NCBI GenBank assembly: GCA_033344775.1
Contig: JAWPMT010000005.1
Location: 975,501-1,039,500 of the forward strand
Reading direction: 5' to 3'
Source of the DNA: Cytophagales bacterium
GTDB lineage: Bacteria; Bacteroidota; Bacteroidia; Cytophagales; Cyclobacteriaceae
DNA: 64,000 nt
The notes under the pieces: generated by a model
The model's database searches: none
What the model was told of the DNA's origin: nothing
What the model saw: the letters and a program-made list of their open reading frames with translations, nothing else
In this document: one piece after another, positions 1 through 7,111 of the stretch
How positions within the stretch are numbered: position 1 is the first letter of the stretch
Layout: each line of letters opens with the position of its first letter
Position numbers and translations under genes: made by a program

Positions 1-25
1 ACTATTTCCATCTGGTCACCATGTG

Positions 26-255
26 CTACAACATCTGGCTAAGAGGCGTCCGCACCCCTCAACAAACTCCCACCAAAATAGTGAACCTCTGGCGAACCAC
101 AAAAGCCAAGTCGAAGTTCCGATTAGAAAGTGAAAGCTGCCGAGTAAGCCACCTGCGAAAAACCACTTTCCTCTCAAGGCCAGAGGGGCACGGTGAATGT
201 TCTGATTACATGCCAAATTCCCAAGTAAGCGGATGCTTCTTAGCAACTGTTGTAA
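26..255 (-). repeat. attC site, long class (about 230 bp)
   Basis: Core boxes are CTACAAC at 26-32 and GTTGTAA at 249-255 on the plus strand. The flanking arms pair imperfectly (CTAAGAGGCGTCCGC near 38-52 with GCGGATGCTTCTTAG near 229-243). The roughly 170-base centre differs from the other sites. It ends the leftmost complete cassette. Its distal box does not match the start of that cassette (GTTAGTC), unlike the other sites. Confidence 0.6.
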
Positions 256-273
256 GCCGTCGGCTCTAGTCTT

Positions 274-918
274 TCAGCGTTTCTTTTTTAGTTTCCAACC
301 TTTTTTCGTCTTAACGTCAGTTGTTTCAACCTCTTGAGTTCGTAAGGCCAAAATTATATTATGGAAACGTATGGGAGGATCAAAATGGATTCCGGTCAAT
401 CTGATATTCTCGATTTCGTCTACAGTATTATCTGGAAGTGGTCCTAGGGTTTCTTTTTTCACAAGAACTCCCTTTTTGAAGGATTTCCGAATTTCAGGAG
501 TTCCAAGCGAGTCTAAGGTCAAAATTCTATCATGGTTATCAACAAATTGCCATAAGCGACCATTTGAGTGGAATTCAGCGATTTTGCTCCATAAGTGATC
601 ATTATCTCCTATTAAAGTTATAGAATCGGCAATTTGAAGTTTTTTGATGGAGGCTCGATCGTTTGTGTCTCCATGAAGAACAATCTTCTCAACTCCAATC
701 AAAGACCAATTGAAGGTTTCAGTATTACTTGGCTCGTAGTAGATCTCTCCCAGATCAGTATTAATTTGAAATTGGTAGGTGGAATCTGGGTAAAGGATTA
801 GCCATCTTGTCCATTCACCGATATCCTCAGTCTCATAGATCCCACTAATCGTACTGGCAAATTGGCCGTAAGTAAGATTTGATAATATTAAAAGAATCGC
901 AAAGTAGAAGCTCTTCAT
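274..918 (-). CDS. Cassette-borne secreted protein of unknown function
   Basis: A 214-residue protein with an N-terminal signal peptide (MKSFYFAILLILSNLTYG) and a lysine-rich tail. The middle contains short beta-strand-like stretches, including an N-G-R-L-W-Q-F segment near residue 120. I do not recognise a family. It fills the leftmost complete cassette, with attC-like palindromes on both sides. The ATG at 918 is chosen because the signal peptide starts there and the next attC begins just upstream. A periplasmic or surface location is inferred from the signal peptide only. Confidence 0.7.
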   Translation of the reverse strand: MKSFYFAILLILSNLTYGQFASTISGIYETEDIGEWTRWLILYPDSTYQFQINTDLGEIYYEPSNTETFNWSLIGVEKIVLHGDTNDRASIKKLQIADSITLIGDNDHLWSKIAEFHSNGRLWQFVDNHDRILTLDSLGTPEIRKSFKKGVLVKKETLGPLPDNTVDEIENIRLTGIHFDPPIRFHNIILALRTQEVETTDVKTKKGWKLKKKR

Positions 919-933
919 CGAAGGAGAAATACT

Positions 934-1134
934 GACTAACGTCAGGTTATTTCATGTTAATTATTTGAATATTTATATAATCACTCATTTTTCATTGAAT
1001 TGCTGACCTGACGTTAGCTTCTGAAATCAATTTGGAAAAACCGAAATTGCCATCTTTTAGGCCTGCGAACTTCCCAATCCCCACCAAAGTATCTTGACCA
1101 ATTAAACCTCATTCATTCATAGCATATGTTAGCC
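934..1134 (-). repeat. Compound or degenerate attC site
   Basis: The distal box GTTAGCC at 1128-1134 matches the start of the cassette holding the 1144-2070 gene over nine bases. The nearest proximal box is GACTAAC at 934-940, giving a 201-bp site. However, 934-1019 alone forms a tight hairpin with a perfect 12-bp stem (936-947 with 1006-1017), a complete short attC-like unit. The outer arm next to 1128 has no visible partner. This may be two sites merged, or a short site that replaced half of a longer one. Confidence 0.5.
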
Positions 1135-1143
1135 ACTTAGCTT

Positions 1144-2070
1144 TCAATCATACAGGTCAAAGCAGTTAATTTCATCTTCTGGGTATCTATTCAGTTTGGC
1201 TTGACAGCTGTCTCTATAAATAGATTCATAAAAAATCATCATACCTATTTGCTTCATTCTTTCCTCAAAGAAGTTATGGTCATCTACGCTTACTTTTTTG
1301 CGTCGACCAAGTTCAAGAAATACATGCTCTTCTCCAGGTAAGATACTAGTTCCCTTATTCAGGTCAGAAGTAATCCAACCATAGCCTAGTCTAAGTTGAG
1401 TAGCAATCTGTTTAATTTTTTGATCTACTGGTTCTCCATTTATAGAATATGAAACACTATTGATTTTCGCAGGACCTAGTCCGTCATTGGTTACCAAAAT
1501 TCGATATTTATACTCTCCAAACTTTCCACTATTCCTTATTGGTTGAATTCTAGCAACAAGATTTGGTAGGCTTGTCCTTCTATTAAAATCTTTTGTTTGA
1601 TTTAACTGTTCTTTAAAAGACTTTAGCTCTATTTCGAGTCTTTCTGAATCTGATTTGATACGTTGATCTAGATCCTCTTTAGCCAAATCATATGAGTCTT
1701 GATCTTGCTTTCTTTGATTTTCAGCAGCATTACTTAGGATTGTATTTTGTTTTTTAAGACTCTTCGCCTGTTCACCTAAATGAATGTTGCTTGAGTCCAG
1801 TTTGACAATTTGCTCAGTTAAAGTAATTGTTTGCTTCTTATTTTCTTTAGCCAGTTTTGCTGTCTCACGAGCTAAAGAGTCTAGTGATATGGCTTGCTTT
1901 TCCGCCTGTTCTGCAATTTTAGAAAGGTTAATGATCTGTTTATTTTGTTCGTTGTTTTCGTCGATCAACTTCCAGAAGCCCACAACTACTCCAATAATTC
2001 CAAATAATGCACTTATTGCCTGAATCCAATCAGTGAGCTTCGAGGGTTCATTACTTAATTTGAATTTCAT
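1144..2070 (-). CDS. Cassette-borne membrane-anchored coiled-coil protein
   Basis: A 308-residue protein. One hydrophobic segment (about residues 15-38, ending GIIGVVVGFWKL) is followed by a long charged coiled coil rich in Lys, Gln and Asn (about 38-165). A globular C-terminal domain (about 166-308) contains a predicted beta segment near YKYRILVTNDGLG. No enzyme motif is visible. The layout suggests a single-pass membrane protein with a long helical stalk. The stop codon lies just before the attC distal box, as usual for a cassette gene. Function is unknown. Confidence 0.75.
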   Translation of the reverse strand: MKFKLSNEPSKLTDWIQAISALFGIIGVVVGFWKLIDENNEQNKQIINLSKIAEQAEKQAISLDSLARETAKLAKENKKQTITLTEQIVKLDSSNIHLGEQAKSLKKQNTILSNAAENQRKQDQDSYDLAKEDLDQRIKSDSERLEIELKSFKEQLNQTKDFNRRTSLPNLVARIQPIRNSGKFGEYKYRILVTNDGLGPAKINSVSYSINGEPVDQKIKQIATQLRLGYGWITSDLNKGTSILPGEEHVFLELGRRKKVSVDDHNFFEERMKQIGMMIFYESIYRDSCQAKLNRYPEDEINCFDLYD

Positions 2071-2088
2071 TGTTTAGAATCTTGTGGT

Positions 2089-2204
2089 GGCTAACGATCA
2101 GCTAAGCACAGTCGGCTCAGACTTTCAAATATCTCAAATGTATCTTATCCAGATGGCCTTTGCAAACAACTAAGTAAGCCGATTGGGCTTAGCGCCTGTT
2201 ATAT
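2089..2204 (-). repeat. attC site, short class (116 bp)
   Basis: Boxes are GGCTAAC (2089-2095) and GTTATAT (2198-2204). The inner arms GCTAAGCACAGTCGGCT and GCCGATTGGGCTTAGC pair with few mismatches. It is nearly identical to the site at 9431-9546. The distal box is complementary to the start of its own cassette (GTTATATGC). Confidence 0.85.
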
Positions 2205-2682
2205 GCCTTCTCAAGCTTCTAATTCTTCGAATAAGCAGAGTCTCTACTAGGAGAAATGGGAGTAAAATGAATAAAAAAATGACGATAACTTCATTTAGGT
2301 ATTCCATCATTAGTTGTTCTGATTTATTTGTTCGAAATAGCTCGGCTAATGCGTCTACAGTCATAACAACATAAATTACATAGAGTACATAAGTAGCTGT
2401 CCCGATCAGCAATGTGTTATGGATTAGCAATATCCAGACACTTCCTGAGTTTTGGAATCTAGATTTAAAAGTTAAAACGACAAAGACTAGGTATGCAGCT
2501 ATAATGAAGAATAGTGTTGCCAATTGCCAAGTTGCCACTGAAATGTATGAATCATGAAGTTTGATATCAATTTCTGCCAAAAAATTGAAGTTAGTCAACA
2601 AGCCAGTTGTTACTATACAGATTAGGAAGGTTCCTAAATACCAATATGCGTTTGAGTTCCTATTATGAGATATGCTATACAC
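2170..2682 (-). CDS. Cassette-borne multi-pass membrane protein
   Basis: A 170-residue hydrophobic protein with about four transmembrane segments (near residues 14-34, 50-72, 85-108 and 128-148). It starts with GTG at 2682, overlapping the stop codon of the upstream gene by eight bases, so the pair is probably translationally coupled within one cassette. The last ten residues (ITGAKPNRLT) are encoded by the attC site itself, because the frame stays open through the distal arm to a TAG at 2170. No family recognised. Confidence 0.7.
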   Translation of the reverse strand: MYSISHNRNSNAYWYLGTFLICIVTTGLLTNFNFLAEIDIKLHDSYISVATWQLATLFFIIAAYLVFVVLTFKSRFQNSGSVWILLIHNTLLIGTATYVLYVIYVVMTVDALAELFRTNKSEQLMMEYLNEVIVIFLFILLPFLLVETLLIRRIRSLRRHITGAKPNRLT

Positions 2683-3166
2683 CCTGGGTTTGATTCAGGT
2701 ATTGGTCAAAAGTATGATACACCTGAAGTTCTCCGTTGGAGTTGACCGTTAGATATTTATTGGGCAGTTCGAGAAGCTTCGAAAGAATTAAAGAAGAATG
2801 CTCTTCAGGAGTCGACATCTTGATTAATTCGACTACATCAGACTTGTTCAGAAGTTCAAAATGACACTCACCATCATCATGAGTACTTAATGAGCCATAA
2901 TCTTTAAATTCCACTTCAAAGGTTAAAAACCATACTTCGTTTGAGGTTAGGAAGTCTGAAAGTTCGCCCGATGTTCTAAAAGTTGGAAAATCACTTTCAG
3001 TTGCCCAGCTTAAGTTCTTGTAGTCAGTAGTTCCAAGTGAGAGGTTCACAATATCTAAATCCCTAGGAAGTAGCAACATTCCTTGTTCAGATGAATACTC
3101 ACCTAGGTACAGTATAAATTTACCGTCCCGTTTATCAAGGAGATATGTACTGGGATTTGCAGTCAT
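2675..3166 (-). CDS. Cassette-borne protein of unknown function (first gene of a two-gene cassette)
   Basis: About 163 residues if translation starts at the ATG at 3166 (MTANPSTYLLDKRDGK). The frame is open further upstream, but that stretch lies inside the attC palindrome, so the inner ATG is preferred. The protein is soluble and acidic, with no signal peptide and no motif I recognise. Its stop overlaps the GTG start of the membrane protein gene, suggesting the two products work together, perhaps as a soluble partner of the membrane protein. That role is inference. Confidence 0.7.
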   Translation of the reverse strand: MTANPSTYLLDKRDGKFILYLGEYSSEQGMLLLPRDLDIVNLSLGTTDYKNLSWATESDFPTFRTSGELSDFLTSNEVWFLTFEVEFKDYGSLSTHDDGECHFELLNKSDVVELIKMSTPEEHSSLILSKLLELPNKYLTVNSNGELQVYHTFDQYLNQTQGV

Positions 3167-3169
3167 AGC

Positions 3170-3403
3170 ATATAACGCCAAGCTAGCAGGATTGTGCCCC
3201 GAGCTTAGCAAGTTCAGATAAAACTAATGAATCTGCCGGTGCTTCCAAAGTATCCAGAATGCACTGCGTTTAGAAAGATGAAAAACCCTGCGAGATGTGC
3301 TCAGTAGAAAGCACCAACCTTTCTCAGCGGCTGATTCATGGTGAAGTTCGCACAGAAACTTGTAAAGTGGCAGTTGTCGCATTCGTGCTAGCGATTGTTA
3401 TGC
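3170..3403 (-). repeat. attC site, long class (234 bp)
   Basis: Boxes are ATATAAC (3170-3176) and GTTATGC (3397-3403). The inner arms around GCTAGCAGGATTGTGCC and the mirrored GCATTCGTGCTAGC pair imperfectly. The distal box is complementary to its own cassette start over nine bases. The central 3229-3350 segment is clearly related to the centre of the site at 5892-6125. Confidence 0.75.
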
Positions 3404-3972
3404 ACATCCTTTCTTCGCCTTGCTATTAAGACGATGTTCAGCAATAAACTGCAACCTAAAGCTGCAATTAATACAGCGTTAATGTTCCAAGTCCGCTCAG
3501 AAGGCTGTTCGGCCTCAGGTATGTAATGTTGATCTGTTCGAGGGATTCCGGGTTCACCAAGCTGTTCGATGAGATGTGCATATTCTGAAAATAATCCGGT
3601 TCCTTCGCATTGATCTGTTCCCAAATATCTGTTGGAGTTCCATGTACCGATTAGGTAAGTTGAATCTTTGAGAAAACCACTGGCACAATCATTTTCATCG
3701 TTCATTATTGTAATTGTATCATTCATGACCGCATCCTTGGGCCAGTATTCCAAAACTTTAATGTTCACCAAGTTTCCGTGTCCCCAACGGTTAAAGACGT
3801 TCGTGCCAATTTGGTTGTCGATTACAACTCCTTTGATTATGAAATGATGTTGATTCGTTGGTAAGGTGTCGTTCTGATTCAGATAAGTTAGTGGGAATGA
3901 GTCGTTCCAACAGAGACATGCAAAGGAAGGAGTCGAGAGAACAAATAATAAAAAAGTGATGAACTGTCTCAT
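3388..3972 (-). CDS. Cassette-borne secreted/anchored protein of unknown function
   Basis: About 194 residues from the ATG at 3972. An upstream ATG at 3996 overlaps the neighbouring attC and would precede the signal peptide, so it is less likely. The protein has a signal peptide ending near TPSFACLCW, a beta-rich middle with several Cys residues (CLCW, NDCASG, DQCEG), and a C-terminal transmembrane helix followed by RRRK. This resembles a periplasmic domain held by a C-terminal anchor. The stop codon and last residues are encoded inside the attC site. Family not recognised. Confidence 0.7.
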   Translation of the reverse strand: MRQFITFLLFVLSTPSFACLCWNDSFPLTYLNQNDTLPTNQHHFIIKGVVIDNQIGTNVFNRWGHGNLVNIKVLEYWPKDAVMNDTITIMNDENDCASGFLKDSTYLIGTWNSNRYLGTDQCEGTGLFSEYAHLIEQLGEPGIPRTDQHYIPEAEQPSERTWNINAVLIAALGCSLLLNIVLIARRRKDVHNNR

Positions 3973-3984
3973 TGGTGTGGTTGT

Positions 3985-4103
3985 GCATAACGTCACAGCT
4001 AAAATCCGTAGGCTAGCTGTTTCATTTTTCTTCTAAAATATCAGATTCTTACGCTGTTTGCAAGTGACTAAGTAAGCCTATGGATTTTTAGCGAATGTTA
4101 GCC
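3985..4103 (-). repeat. attC site, short class (119 bp)
   Basis: Boxes are GCATAAC (3985-3991) and GTTAGCC (4097-4103). The arms CAGCTAAAATCCGTAGGC and GCCTATGGATTTTTAGC pair well. It belongs to the same sub-family as the site at 10346-10465. The distal box matches the start of its own three-gene cassette. Confidence 0.85.
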
Positions 4104-4116
4104 ACTTGCTCCGTGC

Positions 4117-4872
4117 CTAATACGGCATTAGTTCTGCCAGTACTATAACCACATGAGCGAAAATATGTGCCATTACAGCACTTTCCAATCCATTTTTCCA
4201 ATATAACCAACCAAATATTATTCCACCAATTGAATTTCCTATCAAAATATAGGTCAGTAGCATAAAAGAGGGATTACCTACTAATTGATATACAATTGGA
4301 AAATGAGCAAGAGCAAAAACTATTGCCGCTATTATTATTCCAGCCCAATATATAATTGGTTTGGTTCCGTTAAGCAATTTTGAAGCGATCCAAACAATAA
4401 AAGTCATTAATCCAAATCGCATAAGAATTTCTTCCGTAATTCCCCCATATAAAAACCTTGTTTCCAAAGCGGGTTTAAAAGATTCTCCCAATTCCAAAAA
4501 TTCCGTTGGAAGAATCGGGTTGAAAACAAGACCAACAAGAACCAATAAAATGCCAGATAGAATACCTCCTAAAATGCCATACTTTAAGATGTCAAAACCC
4601 ACGGAATTGTCATTATTGATTCCAACAATTTTTTCAATTAAGGGTATTTTCAAATGGACTTTTTGATATAGTATCGTTCCGACGATAACCGCAATTAGCA
4701 ACATGATTGTAGGATTAATCAAACTCAATAATCTGACCTGTCGGGATGAGAACTGATCTCCTAGCATGGCTTCAATTTCTGATGGTAGTGACATTTCCAT
4801 AGTTAGAATTGAAGCTATGCCCATTAATCCAAAAGCAAACAAAATAGAACCTAAGATCACTTTAGATTTCAT
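4117..4872 (-). CDS. CPBP-family intramembrane metalloprotease
   Basis: A 251-residue integral membrane protein with about seven hydrophobic segments. It carries the CPBP (CAAX protease/Abi) signature: E147-E148 followed by R152 (EEILMR), the FALAH motif with H190, and a later helix with H236 and H240. Members of this family cleave prenylated or other membrane substrates and are often linked to bacteriocin immunity. It is the last gene of a three-gene cassette, overlapping the SdpI-like gene by four bases (ATGA type). Placement next to SdpR/SdpI-like genes supports an immunity or envelope-stress role, which is inference. Family assignment is firm; the substrate is unknown. Confidence 0.85.
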   Translation of the reverse strand: MKSKVILGSILFAFGLMGIASILTMEMSLPSEIEAMLGDQFSSRQVRLLSLINPTIMLLIAVIVGTILYQKVHLKIPLIEKIVGINNDNSVGFDILKYGILGGILSGILLVLVGLVFNPILPTEFLELGESFKPALETRFLYGGITEEILMRFGLMTFIVWIASKLLNGTKPIIYWAGIIIAAIVFALAHFPIVYQLVGNPSFMLLTYILIGNSIGGIIFGWLYWKNGLESAVMAHIFAHVVIVLAELMPY

Positions 4873-5525
4873 AATTCTCTATCTTTTTTAAGGTTATTAA
4901 ATAGGATGTACGAGTAGATAATAGGAATTAGGGATATGATGAATGTAATGGACAGAAAGAAGTGAAGTAAATACTCATGACTAATTAGCCAACTTGATAA
5001 CACAATCACGATACCTCCCGCAAACCACAGTTTTCCACCTAATATATGAGTGCCTTTCCACACCATCTCATCTTCTAGTGTCCAGGGAGTTCTGATACCA
5101 ATAAAATAGTTGGCCTTTATTGTTTTTAAATAGTTTCCAAGAATTGCGTACATGATTCCCAAAGCCATTACGATCAGCTTAGGATTGGCAATAGTTGGAT
5201 TTTTTACCTGATAAAGAACAAAAACGATCATTAGCGACACAAATGCAGTGAGTATATTTTTCAACTTTTCGTACTTTTTGCCCATGGACATAAGTCTATT
5301 TTTAGGATCCACCTTAGGGATGATTGTAAATATCAAATAGATCACAAGTGGTGCAAGACTCATGTAGACGAGTGTGGATTTATCACCCACCTTATCAATT
5401 TCACCCTCCATATTCCAATGAAGAGGTACGCTGATAGGCAGAGAATTGTATATGATACCTAAATAGATCAAGGGGATCAAAACAATAAATATTAAGTGTA
5501 ATTCCTTTTTTATAGAGCTCATCAT
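4869..5525 (-). CDS. SdpI-like immunity/signal-transduction membrane protein
   Basis: A 218-residue membrane protein with about six hydrophobic segments. The N-terminal part matches DUF1648 (PISVPLHWNMEGEID, about residues 31-45). The C-terminal part matches the SdpI family (NYFIGIRTPWTL, then a GGKLWFAGG segment near residue 165). In Bacillus subtilis SdpI protects against the SdpC killing factor and recruits the SdpR repressor to the membrane. The same gene order (ArsR-type repressor then SdpI-like) is found here, five bases apart, inside an integron cassette. No SdpC-like toxin gene is visible nearby. Confidence 0.85.
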   Translation of the reverse strand: MMSSIKKELHLIFIVLIPLIYLGIIYNSLPISVPLHWNMEGEIDKVGDKSTLVYMSLAPLVIYLIFTIIPKVDPKNRLMSMGKKYEKLKNILTAFVSLMIVFVLYQVKNPTIANPKLIVMALGIMYAILGNYLKTIKANYFIGIRTPWTLEDEMVWKGTHILGGKLWFAGGIVIVLSSWLISHEYLLHFFLSITFIISLIPIIYSYILFNNLKKDREL

Positions 5526-5529
5526 ATTT

Positions 5530-5784
5530 CTATTTTTTGATGGTTAATATCCATGTCAACAAGTCTTCCAAAATGGTTGTGTTTAATGTGTATTCAATGA
5601 ATTGCCCTTTTTTTTCAGAGTGGATGAGATCTGCCTGCTTAAGAATGTCAAGATGATGCGAAATACTGGGTTTTGAAATATTGAATTTATCGGCTATTTC
5701 TCCAGCGTTCATTTCCCGATCTTTCAACAGTTCAATTATCTGTCGTCGTGTTTCATCATTGAGCGCTTTGAATAGCTTATTCAT
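5530..5784 (-). CDS. ArsR/SdpR-family autorepressor
   Basis: An 84-residue winged-helix protein. It begins MNKLFKALNDETRRQIIELL and has a recognition helix around NISKPSISHHLDILKQADLI (residues 34-53) and a beta wing near EKKGQFIEYTL. It lacks the metal-binding Cys residues of metal sensors, so it fits the SdpR type of ArsR regulator. It is the first gene of the cassette operon. A perfect 9-bp inverted repeat sits seven bases before its start codon, as expected for autoregulation. The likely role is to repress itself, the SdpI-like gene and the CPBP protease gene. Confidence 0.85.
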   Translation of the reverse strand: MNKLFKALNDETRRQIIELLKDREMNAGEIADKFNISKPSISHHLDILKQADLIHSEKKGQFIEYTLNTTILEDLLTWILTIKK

Positions 5785-5790
5785 TAATTA

Positions 5791-5816
5791 AATATTTAGG
5801 CAAATATCTAAATATT
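5791..5816 (-). promoter_or_regulatory. Probable SdpR/ArsR operator
   Basis: AATATTTAG (5791-5799) and CTAAATATT (5808-5816) form a perfect 9-bp inverted repeat with an 8-base spacer. It lies immediately upstream of the repressor start codon at 5784. Position and symmetry fit the binding site of a dimeric winged-helix repressor; binding is inferred. Confidence 0.6.
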
Positions 5817-5891
5817 AGTTAGAAAAGCAGACTATTTTGTCATTTCCTTGCTCCAGAATTCATAGGATTGTCTTTGCCTAGACTTTGTTGA

Positions 5892-6125
5892 GGCTAACGC
5901 CCATGTATGAGGCGTGTGCTCTCACTTTGTGGGCAGCACTAATGTAGTGAAGTCTGCCGGTGCTTCCAAAGTTTGTAGAAAGCACTGCGTCGTGAAGGAG
6001 AAAAAATCCCGCGAGCTGAAGTTTCCAAACTGTACTAAACTTTCTCGGTGGTAGATTTCACGGTCAAGTCCAGATGCAGATTGTAGAAAGCACGCAAGCA
6101 CATGCCTTCATACATTTTGTTAGGG
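5892..6125 (-). repeat. attC site, long class (234 bp)
   Basis: Boxes are GGCTAAC (5892-5898) and GTTAGGG (6119-6125). The arms CATGTATGAGGCGTGTGC and GCACATGCCTTCATACA pair well. The distal box is complementary to its own cassette start over nine bases. Its centre (5949-6070) resembles the centre of the site at 3170-3403. Confidence 0.8.
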
Positions 6126-6719
6126 TGTCGTCCGATTTCCCTGCTTGTCAATTTCGAACCAAGAATCGCTCTCAACTCGAAGGTGTTCATCTACATCTCG
6201 ATACTGCTTAGCCTCGAAAGTTACTTCAGCTACTCCGTTCTGAAACCATTTGGCAAATGCATATTGACAAGGAATAACCACTTCACCCTTTTCGTTCGCA
6301 TATCCCATTTTTCCATTTCGCAGTACTCTTGTTAGTCCTTCGTTGAAATAGTCTGGGCCATTATCAAAGCTCACTAAATCAAATAGGATATTCTCATTTC
6401 GGTCAATTCCTACCCACCGTCCGTAAGTACTGTCATTCGGGTGCAGAAGTACGTTGGCAAAGAAGTTCAGAGTGTCAGTTCCAAAATATGCGAAGTTCCC
6501 AAAAGGTATGATGGTGTCACCTTGGATGTTCACAAAAGCCACATTAGAGCCGTATTGCAGATATTCTTCATTCGTTACGGCAATCAATGGTTCAAGTTCC
6601 ACAGTATCTGAGATCTTAATATTGTGATATTCATAGTTCGTTTGTTCTTGTTCGATGTAGTTCCGACAAGAGAAAAGTACAAGGAAAATTGTGAGATATG
6701 AGAGACTTCTTGAGTTCAT
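6120..6719 (-). CDS. Cassette-borne WG-repeat lipoprotein
   Basis: A 199-residue predicted lipoprotein with a lipobox-like LFSC (Cys18) after a hydrophobic signal. It contains at least two WG/KWG-type repeats, recognisable as VAFVNIQGDTIIPF (about residue 60) and MGYANEKGEVVIPC (about residue 138). WG repeats are short beta motifs in many Bacteroidota surface proteins with no single known function. The stop codon TAA is part of the attC distal box. The ATG at 6719 is chosen because the signal peptide starts there, ten bases inside the cassette. Confidence 0.75.
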   Translation of the reverse strand: MNSRSLSYLTIFLVLFSCRNYIEQEQTNYEYHNIKISDTVELEPLIAVTNEEYLQYGSNVAFVNIQGDTIIPFGNFAYFGTDTLNFFANVLLHPNDSTYGRWVGIDRNENILFDLVSFDNGPDYFNEGLTRVLRNGKMGYANEKGEVVIPCQYAFAKWFQNGVAEVTFEAKQYRDVDEHLRVESDSWFEIDKQGNRTTP

Positions 6720-6728
6720 ACAAATGCA

Positions 6729-6963
6729 CCCTAACGCCGAGATAGGGGTCGTGTCCCCTCACTCGACAAACATCCATAAAGATAGCAAGTCCGGAATCAA
6801 ACGGTAACGATCCAAATCGAACACCTCTGAAAGTCTCTGCCTCAGTGAGAACATAAAGCCTCTAAAGAGCCATTGTCAAGTAAAATGGAGGACTTGCGGT
6901 CGGTGAAGCCATAGAGCTTAAAGATCGAAAGGGTCGGGACATGACACCTATCGTATGTTAGCC
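6729..6963 (-). repeat. attC site, long class (235 bp)
   Basis: Boxes are CCCTAAC (6729-6735) and GTTAGCC (6957-6963). The arms GATAGGGGTCGTGTCCC and GGGACATGACACCTATC pair well. An inner stem GCAAGTCC/GGACTTGC is visible in the centre. The distal box is complementary to its cassette start over ten bases. Confidence 0.8.
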
Positions 6964-7111
6964 TTCGTTTTTTATTGTTTTCTTGATTTTTCATTCGGTT
7001 CAGCCATGAGTCCTTGGTCTATCCAGTGCCACGCAATAGTTTATAATAATAGAGGAATTACTGATTATTTAGTTTGTTTGATGCTGACGCGAGTTCAGAC
7101 TCAGCTATCTA

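Noticed and set aside
21-269. Open frames on both strands inside the first attC
   Set aside because: They overlap the palindrome, have no domain or signal, and are explained by the site itself.
3172-3211. Upstream start at 3211 for the 2675 gene
   Set aside because: The extra residues are encoded by the attC palindrome; the ATG at 3166 is within the cassette start.
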